NCBI GenBank assembly: GCA_963663365.2
Contig: CAXXIH010000001.1
Location: 1,612,001 to 1,676,000 of the forward strand
Source: G963663365 sp963663365
GTDB taxonomy: Bacteria > Hinthialibacterota > Hinthialibacteria > Hinthialibacterales > G963663365
Reading direction: 5' to 3'
DNA length: 64,000 nucleotides
How positions within the stretch are numbered: the first letter of the stretch is position 1; each line of letters starts with the position of its first letter. The notes below the pieces were generated by a model. The model was not told where the DNA came from. It worked only from the letters and a program-made list of their open reading frames with translations, and ran no database searches. This document shows, in pieces, positions 42,986-50,640 of this stretch. Position numbers and translations under genes: made by a program.

Positions 42986-45002
42986 TTGTTTCTTTCTTAT
43001 CCCGGATGGATTGTAAAGGAAAATGCAGGTTGATTTCCGTTCCTTTGCCGGGTTCGCTTTGAACCGATATCGAACCATTGTGACTGCGGACGATTTGTTT
43101 GACGATGCTCATTCCTAAGCCGGTTCCGCGTACCTTAGAAGTAATAAAGGGATCGAAGAGGCGTACACGTTGTTCTTCGGTCATGCCGCAACCGTGGTCC
43201 ACGCACCGGCAGATAATCTCGGATTCGTTTTTTTCGATTTGCAATTCGACTTTTGAACCTTGCTCAGAGGCTTCAATTGCATTGAGTGCGATATTAATTA
43301 CGGCCTGCCGGATGTGTTGCGGATCGGCACTGATTTCCGGTATCTCCGGGGACTTAAACTCAAGCGTTACATGATTTTCTTCCGCTACAGGTTTCAGAAA
43401 TGTTGCCACTTCGGCCATAACGTGCGACAAATCGACCGGAGAAAAGGCCGGCGGCTGCGGCCTTCCGTACGCCAGAAAGTGCGTGACAATGCCATTGATG
43501 CGGGCGATTTCACTTCGTAATTGCTCCAGAGTCTGACGATCGTCCTCCTGTAATGTCGAAGGCTCCATGCATAAAGTCTGGATTGTCATATCAATGGCGT
43601 TGAGCGGATTGCGGACTTCATGAGCGACACCTGATGCGACTTGGGCCAGCGCCTCCAGATGCTCGCGATGGTTCTTTTCACTGGTTGCTTCTTCGACAGC
43701 CGTGATATCGGACAGAAATAGAACTTGGGTGCGTTGCGGCGTTTCAATCGTCTCTGTTTCGGCGCGGAACCGTCGCGGCCCGGTTTTATGTTCTTCCAAT
43801 GTCAAAATCGTTGTTTGGTTGGATGCATCAATCTCTTTAAATACTGTGAGGACACTTTCGGGTAGCGGAGACTCAACTGAACAAGAAGTGAGTTCGGGAA
43901 AGAGCCCTTCCGCACGATCATTCCAGAATGTCAAACCGCCGTTTTCTTCCCAAGAAATAACTGCATCGCCCATCTGCTCAAGCAAGACCCGGTGATAGGA
44001 ACGCACCTGTTGAAGGGCACGGGCCAGCAAACCGTGGCGTTTTTGAAAACGCATCCAGACAAGCCCGGCAATTCCTAATGCCAAAGCGAAGAAGGCTGAC
44101 CACAAAAGACGTTGTTTGAGTTCGCGTTCAGCAGTTCGCAACGAGCCCGCATCGAAGCCGATGAGGAGAGTCGCACTGTTTTGATTTGGAATATCAACCT
44201 CAAGTTCAATTACTTCCGGATGATCAGGTGATTCGAGACCTTCATATTCCTCCCCAAAGAACAAATCCCGTTCACCATCGATTCGGCGTTCCACATAAAA
44301 GATTTCGGGCCGCTCGGACATTGCACGGAGATAAGCGGCTGGGCCATTATTTTGTCGAAGCTGGGATTGCTCGGTTGCATCGATATTCAGTGAAATCACA
44401 CCACCGTTTGTACGGCGAATGAGAACCGCCAGCCGTATTGCATCCGAATAACGCGCTTTATGCAGACCGGAGACTTGAATCGATTCGCGTGACTCTAAAA
44501 AGGCTTGAATTTGGCCGTGTTGTCCACCACCGCCACCGCCACCGCGTCTGCCCGCGCCTCCACCCATTCCCCGGCCACCGGCATGAATGGGCGGGCCATG
44601 GCCACGCAGCCCTGTTTCTCGTTGCCCGTCTTTGTCGAAAACATTGATGTTGAAAACATTTGCCGATTCGGCGATGTTTTCCAAATCTTCCATTGTCAGG
44701 GGAGATGCCGCATCGCGTTCGCGCAGCCACATTCCGATAGCCTGTAAGCGCTGAGCTTGCTCTTCCTCTAATTGTTCGAGGACCAGCGAAGTTTGCCAAT
44801 CGGCCAAGGCCATCGTCGCTGCCAGAGATTCCGCCTGGCCCGAAAGCAAATTGCGGATTTGCTCCCGTGCATCAAAATAATGAACGATACTCAGGGCGAT
44901 CCAGACAACAACCAAGCCACTCACAACCAGAGCTACCGTTCGGAATGACGCCAGGTTACCGACAATGGCTCGATCCGTATCAAGGGTATATTCGGGAGTC
45001 GT
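42978..45002 (-). CDS. Membrane sensor histidine kinase paired with the sigma-54 regulator
   Basis: This is a 674-residue kinase from the ATG at 45002. The N-terminal membrane helix (LASFRTVALVVSGLVVVWIAL) is followed by a periplasmic domain of about 260 residues, then a second helix (LLWSAFFALALGIAGLVWM). The periplasmic part contains a striking glycine-rich tract (GRGMGGGAGRRGGGGGGGQ). A PAS-like segment (LLEQMGDAVISWEENGGLTFWN) precedes the H-box VASGVAHEVRNPLNAID, and the ATPase domain has DHGCGMTEEQ, FDPFITSKVRGTGLGMSIV. It phosphorylates the regulator encoded next. The signal is unknown; the layout resembles ZraS. Confidence 0.93.
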   Translation of the reverse strand, partial: TTPEYTLDTDRAIVGNLASFRTVALVVSGLVVVWIALSIVHYFDAREQIRNLLSGQAESLAATMALADWQTSLVLEQLEEEQAQRLQAIGMWLRERDAASPLTMEDLENIAESANVFNINVFDKDGQRETGLRGHGPPIHAGGRGMGGGAGRRGGGGGGGQHGQIQAFLESRESIQVSGLHKARYSDAIRLAVLIRRTNGGVISLNIDATEQSQLRQNNGPAAYLRAMSERPEIFYVERRIDGERDLFFGEEYEGLESPDHPEVIELEVDIPNQNSATLLIGFDAGSLRTAERELKQRLLWSAFFALALGIAGLVWMRFQKRHGLLARALQQVRSYHRVLLEQMGDAVISWEENGGLTFWNDRAEGLFPELTSCSVESPLPESVLTVFKEIDASNQTTILTLEEHKTGPRRFRAETETIETPQRTQVLFLSDITAVEEATSEKNHREHLEALAQVASGVAHEVRNPLNAIDMTIQTLCMEPSTLQEDDRQTLEQLRSEIARINGIVTHFLAYGRPQPPAFSPVDLSHVMAEVATFLKPVAEENHVTLEFKSPEIPEISADPQHIRQAVINIALNAIEASEQGSKVELQIEKNESEIICRCVDHGCGMTEEQRVRLFDPFITSKVRGTGLGMSIVKQIVRSHNGSISVQSEPGKGTEINLHFPLQSIRDKKETND

Positions 45003-45133
45003 CATGATGCTATAAGGTCGCTCTATAGAAGAAGATGTACCTGTCACCTTCTGTCAGTTTAACGCAGCTTTGGATATTGTACGAACGTCTATCGTGCAGG
45101 AGTGCTTTAGGCCAAATGCTGCAAAATTGCCGA

Positions 45134-45154
45134 GGCTCTCCATAATGGAGAGCC
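45134..45154 (-). terminator. Hairpin between DUF4405 gene and kinase gene
   Basis: GGCTCTCCA and TGGAGAGCC form a perfect 9-bp stem with a three-base loop. It lies in the 193-bp gap between the DUF4405 gene and the kinase gene. Only a weak T-rich stretch follows on the minus strand, so it may attenuate rather than stop transcription. Confidence 0.5.
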
Positions 45155-45195
45155 CCAACCATTTTCATAAGTTTCACTGAATGCAGAGTGAGAAT

Positions 45196-45972
45196 TCATC
45201 GGGCCTCATCTGAGGTTGTTTGTTGTCTCGCTCTGCGTCCTCGGCCTCCACCTTGCCCGCCTTGAGGCTTGTGTTCTCCTTCGCTTGTGTCCGATGCCGT
45301 ATCCCATGAGGCCGTATGATATTCCCCCTGTGGATTTGCATCGGCGATTCCTGCCAGTTGACCGGCGACTTCGCGAAGTTGTTCCATTTCGAATTCATAT
45401 TCTTCGTGCAATTCGCCCAAGCGAATGTCTCGCGGCATGTCTGCGGGAAGATTCATGGCTGCCAACAACGTCTCAGTTGGGACTCCGGTCATTTGCTCGA
45501 TATCATTGAGTGTATCCCGGCCACGGATGCGCAAACTGGAAGAGCCTTCATAACCGCCGCGCCCTTCTGCTGAGAATGAGTTGCCTTTGCTGCCATGTTC
45601 TTCGTCGGCTTCAAAACCTCGTGGAGCCATTAAGGGAGCCAAAAAAATCAAGGCCGGCACAACGATGGCGGCTGCCACGCTTTTCTTTGACTCCACGCTC
45701 ATAAACTTGCGAAAGACACCGACCAGCCAGTCCCAGTGAAGCAATAAGTGAACGATGATGGCGGCCAGAAAGATCATTCCTGCCCAGAAATGAATATCTC
45801 CCCAGTCGTGGCGTCCGTACCCCAAGAGCGTTGTCGGTGAACCGGCGGCCCGGTCACGGCCCGGAAGCAGAACATAAGACATGATGAGGCCGGAACTGAC
45901 TAGCGCGAGAAATGCCAGATAACCGATGGCGTCGACGATAAAGTTTGTTTTGATTTTTGTGTTGGCTTTCAT
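45196..45972 (-). CDS. DUF4405 cytochrome-b-like membrane protein with Gly/Arg-rich tail
   Basis: This is a 258-residue protein from ATG 45972, with GGGAGA upstream. Three to four membrane segments occur in the first 115 residues (IGYLAFLALVSSGLIMSYVL, HFWAGMIFLAAIIVHLLLHW, SVAAAIVVPALIFLAPLM). His at about 55, 61, 75 and 79 are placed as in DUF4405/cytochrome-b561-like proteins and could bind heme. The soluble remainder contains a domain (TLNDIEQMTGVPTETLLAAM) and ends in a low-complexity GGQGGGRGRRARQQ tail. It lies between the Spy-like gene and the kinase gene, pointing to a redox or metal-linked envelope role. Heme binding is inferred only. Confidence 0.82.
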   Translation of the reverse strand: MKANTKIKTNFIVDAIGYLAFLALVSSGLIMSYVLLPGRDRAAGSPTTLLGYGRHDWGDIHFWAGMIFLAAIIVHLLLHWDWLVGVFRKFMSVESKKSVAAAIVVPALIFLAPLMAPRGFEADEEHGSKGNSFSAEGRGGYEGSSSLRIRGRDTLNDIEQMTGVPTETLLAAMNLPADMPRDIRLGELHEEYEFEMEQLREVAGQLAGIADANPQGEYHTASWDTASDTSEGEHKPQGGQGGGRGRRARQQTTSDEAR

Positions 45973-46013
45973 AATGGTCTCCCTCTCCCTTTGTTGCTGC
46001 CTTCTTTTGAAAA

Positions 46014-46054
46014 GCAAAGGGGCAAAGCACACAACATTGGCTTTGCCCCTTTGC
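46014..46054 (-). terminator. 15-bp hairpin between Spy-like and DUF4405 genes
   Basis: GCAAAGGGGCAAAGC (46014-46028) and GCTTTGCCCCTTTGC (46040-46054) form a perfect 15-bp stem with an 11-base loop, starting 12 bases past the Spy-like stop codon. On the minus strand TTTTC follows. It probably reduces transcription into the DUF4405 gene or protects the 3' end of the upstream message. Confidence 0.65.
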
Positions 46055-46065
46055 GATAGCCTTCG

Positions 46066-46803
46066 TTACTGAGAAATACTGGAGTTTGCCTGGCAGGCGC
46101 CGCGTCCCTGACCCATGCCACGACCCCGGCTCATGCCGCGTCCTTGGCCTGCACCCCGGCCACGCTGGCCGGCGCCGATTTGGCTGGCGCAACGCTCGGC
46201 ACGGATTGCGGCAAGTTCCTCGAGTTGTTCTTCAGTCAGAATCGCCTGAATTTCATCCCTATGCGGTCCAGGACCGGAGGCGCGGATTTCGACAATCTGA
46301 GCCTTCTGCTCATCCGTCAGGTCCAGTTGCGCGAGCGGTGAACGATCATTGATGCCATCGCCATCTTCATCCACGAAGTTATCGCAGACTCCATCACCAT
46401 CGGCATCGACAAATCGACCCTGTCCCCGATTAGCGCGTGTATCGCAAATTCCGTCGCCGTCTTCATCTATGAAGTTATCGCAGACTCCGTCGCCATTGGC
46501 ATCCACAAAGTTGGCCTGGTTGCCACACCCGGCTCCACAACCTACACCGGCCGGACAGGTAGCGGCGGTTCCCGTAGCGCTCTGGTTCCAGCGTTTCCCG
46601 CGTACCACACGCACTGCGTTGCCACTGCGGCCTTGCTGCCCCTGTGTGCCCTGCAGATCGCAGACACCATCACCGTCGGCATCGACGAAATTCACCTGTG
46701 AGCCGCGCGAAATCCGAATCTGAGCGTATCCATCTGTTACGGAAGCGATGATTCCCAATGCAACCAAGAACGTTGCTATTAAAAGGGTTGTTTTTGTTTT
46801 CAT
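46066..46803 (-). CDS. Secreted Asp-rich calcium-repeat protein with Spy/CpxP-like domain
   Basis: This is a 245-residue protein from ATG 46803, with GGAGAT eight bases upstream. A signal peptide (TLLIATFLVALGIIASVTDG) is followed by at least five DxDxDGxxD repeats (VDADGDGVCD, VDANGDGVCDN, IDEDGDGICD), the thrombospondin type 3 or dockerin-like calcium-binding pattern, with paired Cys. Then comes an LTDEQKAQIVEIR...ILTEEQLEELAAIR segment with the LTxxQ feature of Spy/CpxP/ZraP. The C-terminus is Gly/Arg-rich (GQRGRGAGQGRGMSRGRG). It is probably a periplasmic metal-binding or chaperone-like protein. A sigma-54 promoter lies directly upstream. Confidence 0.8.
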   Translation of the reverse strand: MKTKTTLLIATFLVALGIIASVTDGYAQIRISRGSQVNFVDADGDGVCDLQGTQGQQGRSGNAVRVVRGKRWNQSATGTAATCPAGVGCGAGCGNQANFVDANGDGVCDNFIDEDGDGICDTRANRGQGRFVDADGDGVCDNFVDEDGDGINDRSPLAQLDLTDEQKAQIVEIRASGPGPHRDEIQAILTEEQLEELAAIRAERCASQIGAGQRGRGAGQGRGMSRGRGMGQGRGACQANSSISQ

Positions 46804-46847
46804 TTTTATGATCTCCATACGGTCTAGTTGACCTGATCTGGCTTAAA

Positions 46848-46864
46848 AGCATGGAAAGTGCCAA
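46848..46864 (-). promoter_or_regulatory. Sigma-54 (-24/-12) promoter
   Basis: On the minus strand TTGGCAC, five bases, then ATGCT (46864-46848) match the -24/-12 consensus, with GG and GC separated by exactly ten bases. The expected transcript start lies near 46837, leaving a leader of about 34 bases before ATG 46803 with a GGAGAT ribosome site. A sigma-54 activator is encoded in the same gene group. Confidence 0.8.
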
Positions 46865-46962
46865 CTTCGGGAATCTTGAATCTGTGAGTTTGTAACTTGT
46901 TGATATTTCTGGAATTAGAGTTATTAGCGCCTAAGTGCTTAGGGATTCGAAAGCCTTAGCTG

Positions 46963-46980
46963 TTCGACCAAATGGTCGAA
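46963..46980. promoter_or_regulatory. Perfect palindrome, likely activator-binding site
   Basis: TTCGACCA and TGGTCGAA are perfect 8-bp arms with AA between them. It is centred about 135 bp upstream of the inferred sigma-54 start, the usual distance for an NtrC-type enhancer. A weaker copy (GTCGACCATAATGTCGTC, 47041-47058) lies 78 bp further upstream, as expected for tandem activator sites. Confidence 0.65.
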
Positions 46981-47211
46981 GGCCCACTGTCGTCTTCGGG
47001 CAGTTCTTTGTATAAGTCTAATGAATCCAAGTGGTTAGAGGTCGACCATAATGTCGTCCAGGGTTCGATTGAGGTTTTTCATTTTTATTGGCTGCAAAGC
47101 ATAGCCGCAACGCGGTTTCTCAGCCTTTGGTTTTTATGTTCAGGAATGGAGCGGGAAGAGTGATAGGATTGAGCAACCAAAGAAAGTTGCTCTTATTTGA
47201 GAGACCAAAGA

Positions 47212-47622
47212 ATGGTTCCCGAACGCTGTCCTGCCTGCGGTCAACGAGTCGCGCCCGATGCTCATCACTGTCCCTATTGTTCGGCAGTTTTCGAACGTGA
47301 AGAGGGGAAGAAACTGCAAGAATGCATGCAGGAAGTATTGTCGGCGCAAGAGAGACGGCGAAAGCATCTATATTTTTCGATGCTGCCTACTTGTGTCGGT
47401 CTGATTCTATTGGCTATCGGAATAATTCAGGAAATTGACGTTCTGAAGGCAATCAGCCTGGCCATTCTGGTTCCGGCATTGGCTTGGCCGATTCTTGGAC
47501 GCAAATCGCCGGGGGATGACAATTCGCAAAGTGATATCCCGGTTAGCAGCACCGCCTATGTTGCTATGGTTATTTTGCTGAGTATTGTTCTTCTTTATGC
47601 ACTGATTTCTTCACTTAACTGA
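47212..47622 (+). CDS. Zinc-ribbon membrane protein
   Basis: This is a 136-residue protein. RCPACGQRV and HHCPYCSAVF form a four-Cys zinc ribbon in the first 30 residues, followed by a charged helix and two or three hydrophobic segments (LYFSMLPTCVGLILLAIGII, ISLAILVPALAWPIL, VAMVILLSIVLLYALISSL). ATG 47212 is chosen because GAGAGA lies seven bases upstream; a TTG at 47197 is also in frame. The upstream region is shared with the leftward sigma-54 operon. The next gene begins 16 bases after its stop, so they form an operon. The function is unknown. Confidence 0.7.
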   Translation: MVPERCPACGQRVAPDAHHCPYCSAVFEREEGKKLQECMQEVLSAQERRRKHLYFSMLPTCVGLILLAIGIIQEIDVLKAISLAILVPALAWPILGRKSPGDDNSQSDIPVSSTAYVAMVILLSIVLLYALISSLN

Positions 47623-47638
47623 TCTTGGGAAGGCCGGA

Positions 47639-49411
47639 ATGATTGAACCTGCGCAATTACGTATTCACTCCAACAATAGCGCCCGTTCGCAAATGTATAT
47701 CGAACTTTTAGATCGAGGCGTCGAGTATGCGCTGACAATCCTTGATCCCGAAACCGGAATGTATGGTGAAGTCGGCGAGCGGCCTGATGAATCTTGGCGT
47801 AACCGTGACCGAAATGAACGAAAGACGATTGCCGGTGATTCCCGCTACACGTGGGCTTATACGCGGGGACGTACTTCTTCCGCCTATCTTGGCGCCATGG
47901 CAGTTGCCTGGTCGCTGAAAAGCAGCCGGTATTATCAGAATCGGGATGTTGTCAGAGTCTTTCGCCAAGGGCTGAAATCTTTTTGTGCCGCACAGGATGA
48001 GTCCGGCGAATTTATTTTTTCTCCTATTCGGTATTCCACATGCTATGGAACACATGAAATGGCGTGGCGGCTGAATCCATTGCTGACCGGCTACGTATTG
48101 ATGCGCTCTGTTTTCGATTCCGATGATTCACGCACATTCGAAGATATGCTATGGCGGGGTGCACAGTTTCTTTTAAATAAAGAATGCAATCACCGCAACA
48201 ATCGCGGCACAGTCTGGACCTCAGTCATAGCGACATGTGCGGCGATCTTTGAAAATGTGGAGATGATGCAAGCCGCCCGGAATATGTGGGCTTATGTTTC
48301 CCGGGATGTCCATGTCGGCAAAGGCGAAATTCGTGAAGGCGCGGCGCCGGATAGCAACTATTCCGCGGTCTCGTTGGATTTCACACTTCAATATCAGCTC
48401 ATTGCCCAGGATCCGGAAGTCGAAGAGACGATACGCAATGCCGTTCTATGGATAATCAAGCAATACGATCCGAACGGAATTCCTTATGAAGGGATTTCAA
48501 CACGAAAAGAGAAGTATACCGGAGATAAACTCACAGAAATTCTTCCGGCTATAGAATATTGCGCGCAAAACGATTCCGCGTTGCAGGGACTGGCCCAATG
48601 TTTTATGAATACTGTTAAGGATTTTCCTCCGGATGTTTTTTTGCGGCATGGTGCATGGAGATGGGCAAAAGCCACAGAGTGGTGCGCTGATCCGCCCTTT
48701 GCGCCGCTGCACCGATGGGAACCGGAAATCTACTGGGGACATGCAGCGATCTATGTGCCTGTACGGCGGGAATATCAAACCCAGATCACTTTGCGTGGAC
48801 GGCTACCGGCCAAGGGGATTCAAAATTGGACAGCGGGAACGGCGCGTCCATTGGTCAGCGCTTATCGTGGCGGATTCTCACGATTGGAGGCCTGGGGATT
48901 TGATTCTTCTGCCATTGATGTTCGCGATGAACGTGATTACCAGCTCGTGTCTCCTGCTAATCCGAATGATCCTGCGATTCTGATTTACCGTCAGGGAGTT
49001 TGGCGGACTCTTTTAATCATGACGCAAAAAAGTTCCGGTCTGGTTTGGATTGGCCCTCCCGGCCATTGGCGTCTGAGTTGGTGTATTGCAAAAGAATGGG
49101 GAGATGCGCCGGTTTGTAATCGGGAACAGGTGCAAGTTCCGTTAAGCTCCGCTCGATTGGTATTGCCTAATGGCAATCTCCAACTATCAGAAGAAAACGG
49201 GGGCTGGAGAGTCATCTGCCTGGGGAATGGTCCGGTTGTTTCCACGCTAATGACAACACTTTGTGGACAGGAATCTGCATCACTTCATACCGATATGATT
49301 TGTAATAAGGTTGAAATCATCCTAAGTGAAGAAGGAATCGATCACAGAATTCTCTTTGAATTTCCTATAAATATGGATAACCGCTATGCAGCCTTAGGAA
49401 AGTTGTTGTAG
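47639..49411 (+). CDS. Large protein resembling an alpha/alpha-toroid carbohydrate-active enzyme
   Basis: This is a 590-residue protein without a signal peptide. The first 350 residues are helical with repeated aromatic motifs (SRYTWAYTRGRTSSAYLGAMA, YSTCYGTHEMAWRLNPLLTGY, NNRGTVWTSVIATCAAIF, APDSNYSAVSLDFTLQYQLI), as in six- or seven-helix-pair toroids of polysaccharide lyases and glycoside hydrolases. The C-terminal 200 residues are beta-rich. No catalytic motif can be named. It directly follows the zinc-ribbon gene. The carbohydrate role is an inference from the overall pattern; family membership would need a profile search. Confidence 0.55.
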   Translation: MIEPAQLRIHSNNSARSQMYIELLDRGVEYALTILDPETGMYGEVGERPDESWRNRDRNERKTIAGDSRYTWAYTRGRTSSAYLGAMAVAWSLKSSRYYQNRDVVRVFRQGLKSFCAAQDESGEFIFSPIRYSTCYGTHEMAWRLNPLLTGYVLMRSVFDSDDSRTFEDMLWRGAQFLLNKECNHRNNRGTVWTSVIATCAAIFENVEMMQAARNMWAYVSRDVHVGKGEIREGAAPDSNYSAVSLDFTLQYQLIAQDPEVEETIRNAVLWIIKQYDPNGIPYEGISTRKEKYTGDKLTEILPAIEYCAQNDSALQGLAQCFMNTVKDFPPDVFLRHGAWRWAKATEWCADPPFAPLHRWEPEIYWGHAAIYVPVRREYQTQITLRGRLPAKGIQNWTAGTARPLVSAYRGGFSRLEAWGFDSSAIDVRDERDYQLVSPANPNDPAILIYRQGVWRTLLIMTQKSSGLVWIGPPGHWRLSWCIAKEWGDAPVCNREQVQVPLSSARLVLPNGNLQLSEENGGWRVICLGNGPVVSTLMTTLCGQESASLHTDMICNKVEIILSEEGIDHRILFEFPINMDNRYAALGKLL

Positions 49412-49472
49412 AATCGATAAGAAGCAACAGCCCAATGCAGGTTAAGCATCTCGAATTACGGAGCTGAATTCT

Positions 49473-50096
49473 ATGAGAAAAGGCGGTTTTACCTTAATCG
49501 AGTTGTTAATCGTTGTAGCGATTATTGGCGTTTTGGCGGCGATTGCCGTCCCGAATTTTCTCAACGCTCAAATGCGTGCAAAAATCTCCCGGGCTTATGC
49601 CGATCTAACCGGAATCCGGACCGCTCTGGAGATGTATACGACCGACCATGGCCGGGCGATTATCGATCCTGTCGAACTTTCAAAAGCGGGCCGCCAACGT
49701 GGGAGTCTAGATGGCTGGCAGCAGCTCACAACACCTATCGCCTACATATCGGCGAGTGCTTTTTACGATCCTTTTGTTCCGGAGAAAAACAGCAGCGCAG
49801 GCGGTGCCGCTGTCGACTATGGTACGTACTCCTATCGAAATATCCGCTGGATGCGCCAAGTCAATGACCAGGGAGCCGCGAATCACGGTGATCCAAATGC
49901 GCGTTGGGTAGCGCGAAGCCCGGGGCCTGATCGTATCTATATCCCTTACCCTGAGAAATTGGCCTATTGGATGGCGTTTCACGCGTCGAATGGCCTCCGA
50001 AGTTTTGGCGATCTTATGGTTGCCGATAAGGGAATTCTGGGACAGAATTTCTATGGTCAAATTTTGCCTTTGCCAAATGATGGAACCGGGTATTGA
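49473..50096 (+). CDS. Type II secretion/type IV pseudopilin
   Basis: This is a 207-residue pseudopilin starting MRKGGFTLIELLIVVAIIGV, with Glu at +5 after the Gly-Phe cleavage site. It continues PNFLNAQMRAKISRAYADLTGIRTALEMYTTDHGR. The globular domain (FYDPFVPEKNSSAGG, RSPGPDRIYIPYPE) resembles the other copies, but the C-terminus ends in FYGQILPLPNDGTGY rather than the CPP motif of the 59-64 kb group. It is followed by a small pilin-like gene and the M50-like membrane protein, all on the same strand with short gaps. Confidence 0.92.
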   Translation: MRKGGFTLIELLIVVAIIGVLAAIAVPNFLNAQMRAKISRAYADLTGIRTALEMYTTDHGRAIIDPVELSKAGRQRGSLDGWQQLTTPIAYISASAFYDPFVPEKNSSAGGAAVDYGTYSYRNIRWMRQVNDQGAANHGDPNARWVARSPGPDRIYIPYPEKLAYWMAFHASNGLRSFGDLMVADKGILGQNFYGQILPLPNDGTGY

Positions 50097-50217
50097 TTCC
50101 GTATTCGTTTTTGAATGAATTCCGGGATTTTTATTTGGCACCTCCACATTGCCGGAAAAATGTGCCATGATCTAAGGAACAGCGAACGCCGATACGAACC
50201 GAGGGAATAGTATCGTC

Positions 50218-50622
50218 ATGAATCTCGCCTCTTTAGTTGTCAAACTTTTGGTTGTAGCCGGAGTCGGCTATGTGGCCGTTTCTTCTGCCGAAGATTTGCT
50301 TGCCGGTATTACCGATTCTGTCAGCGTCACCTCCGCGCAGGCGGATATGAAAACATTTCACAATAAATTCAGCGAGCATTATACGCTTTATGGCCGCTAT
50401 CCCAATCCAGGGCAGGAATTGCGCGGATTTCTGATCCAAGAGTTTGATACTCCGATACAAGTAACGATCAAAGATCCATGGAATAGTGAGTATCTTTTCC
50501 TCGGACCCGAGGTTGAAATTCGTTGTTGTGGTCCCGATAAACAGCAGATGACGCGGGATGACTTGATAACTGAGTATCCACAGAACCGTAATCGGCCCGT
50601 CATACGGCGGACCGGAAGATAA
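50218..50622 (+). CDS. Small pseudopilin-like protein without a class III leader
   Basis: This is a 134-residue protein. An N-terminal hydrophobic helix (LASLVVKLLVVAGVGYVAVSS) is followed by a region matching the GspG globular part: DMKTFHNKFSEHYTLYGRYP, NPGQELRGFLIQ, IKDPWNSEYLFLGPEVEI and CCGPDKQQMTRDDL. The Gly-Phe-x4-Glu leader is missing, so it is unlikely to be processed by PilD. It may be a membrane-tethered assembly partner. It lies between a true pseudopilin and the M50-like gene, which begins 18 bases after its stop. Confidence 0.65.
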   Translation: MNLASLVVKLLVVAGVGYVAVSSAEDLLAGITDSVSVTSAQADMKTFHNKFSEHYTLYGRYPNPGQELRGFLIQEFDTPIQVTIKDPWNSEYLFLGPEVEIRCCGPDKQQMTRDDLITEYPQNRNRPVIRRTGR

Positions 50623-50640
50623 AAGAAGGAGAAATGCGCC

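Noticed and set aside
46349..46720. Repeated ATCACCATCGGC-like DNA pattern suggestive of a repeat array
   Set aside because: It encodes the DxDxDG calcium-binding repeats on the minus strand; spacing is irregular and there are no spacers, so it is not CRISPR.
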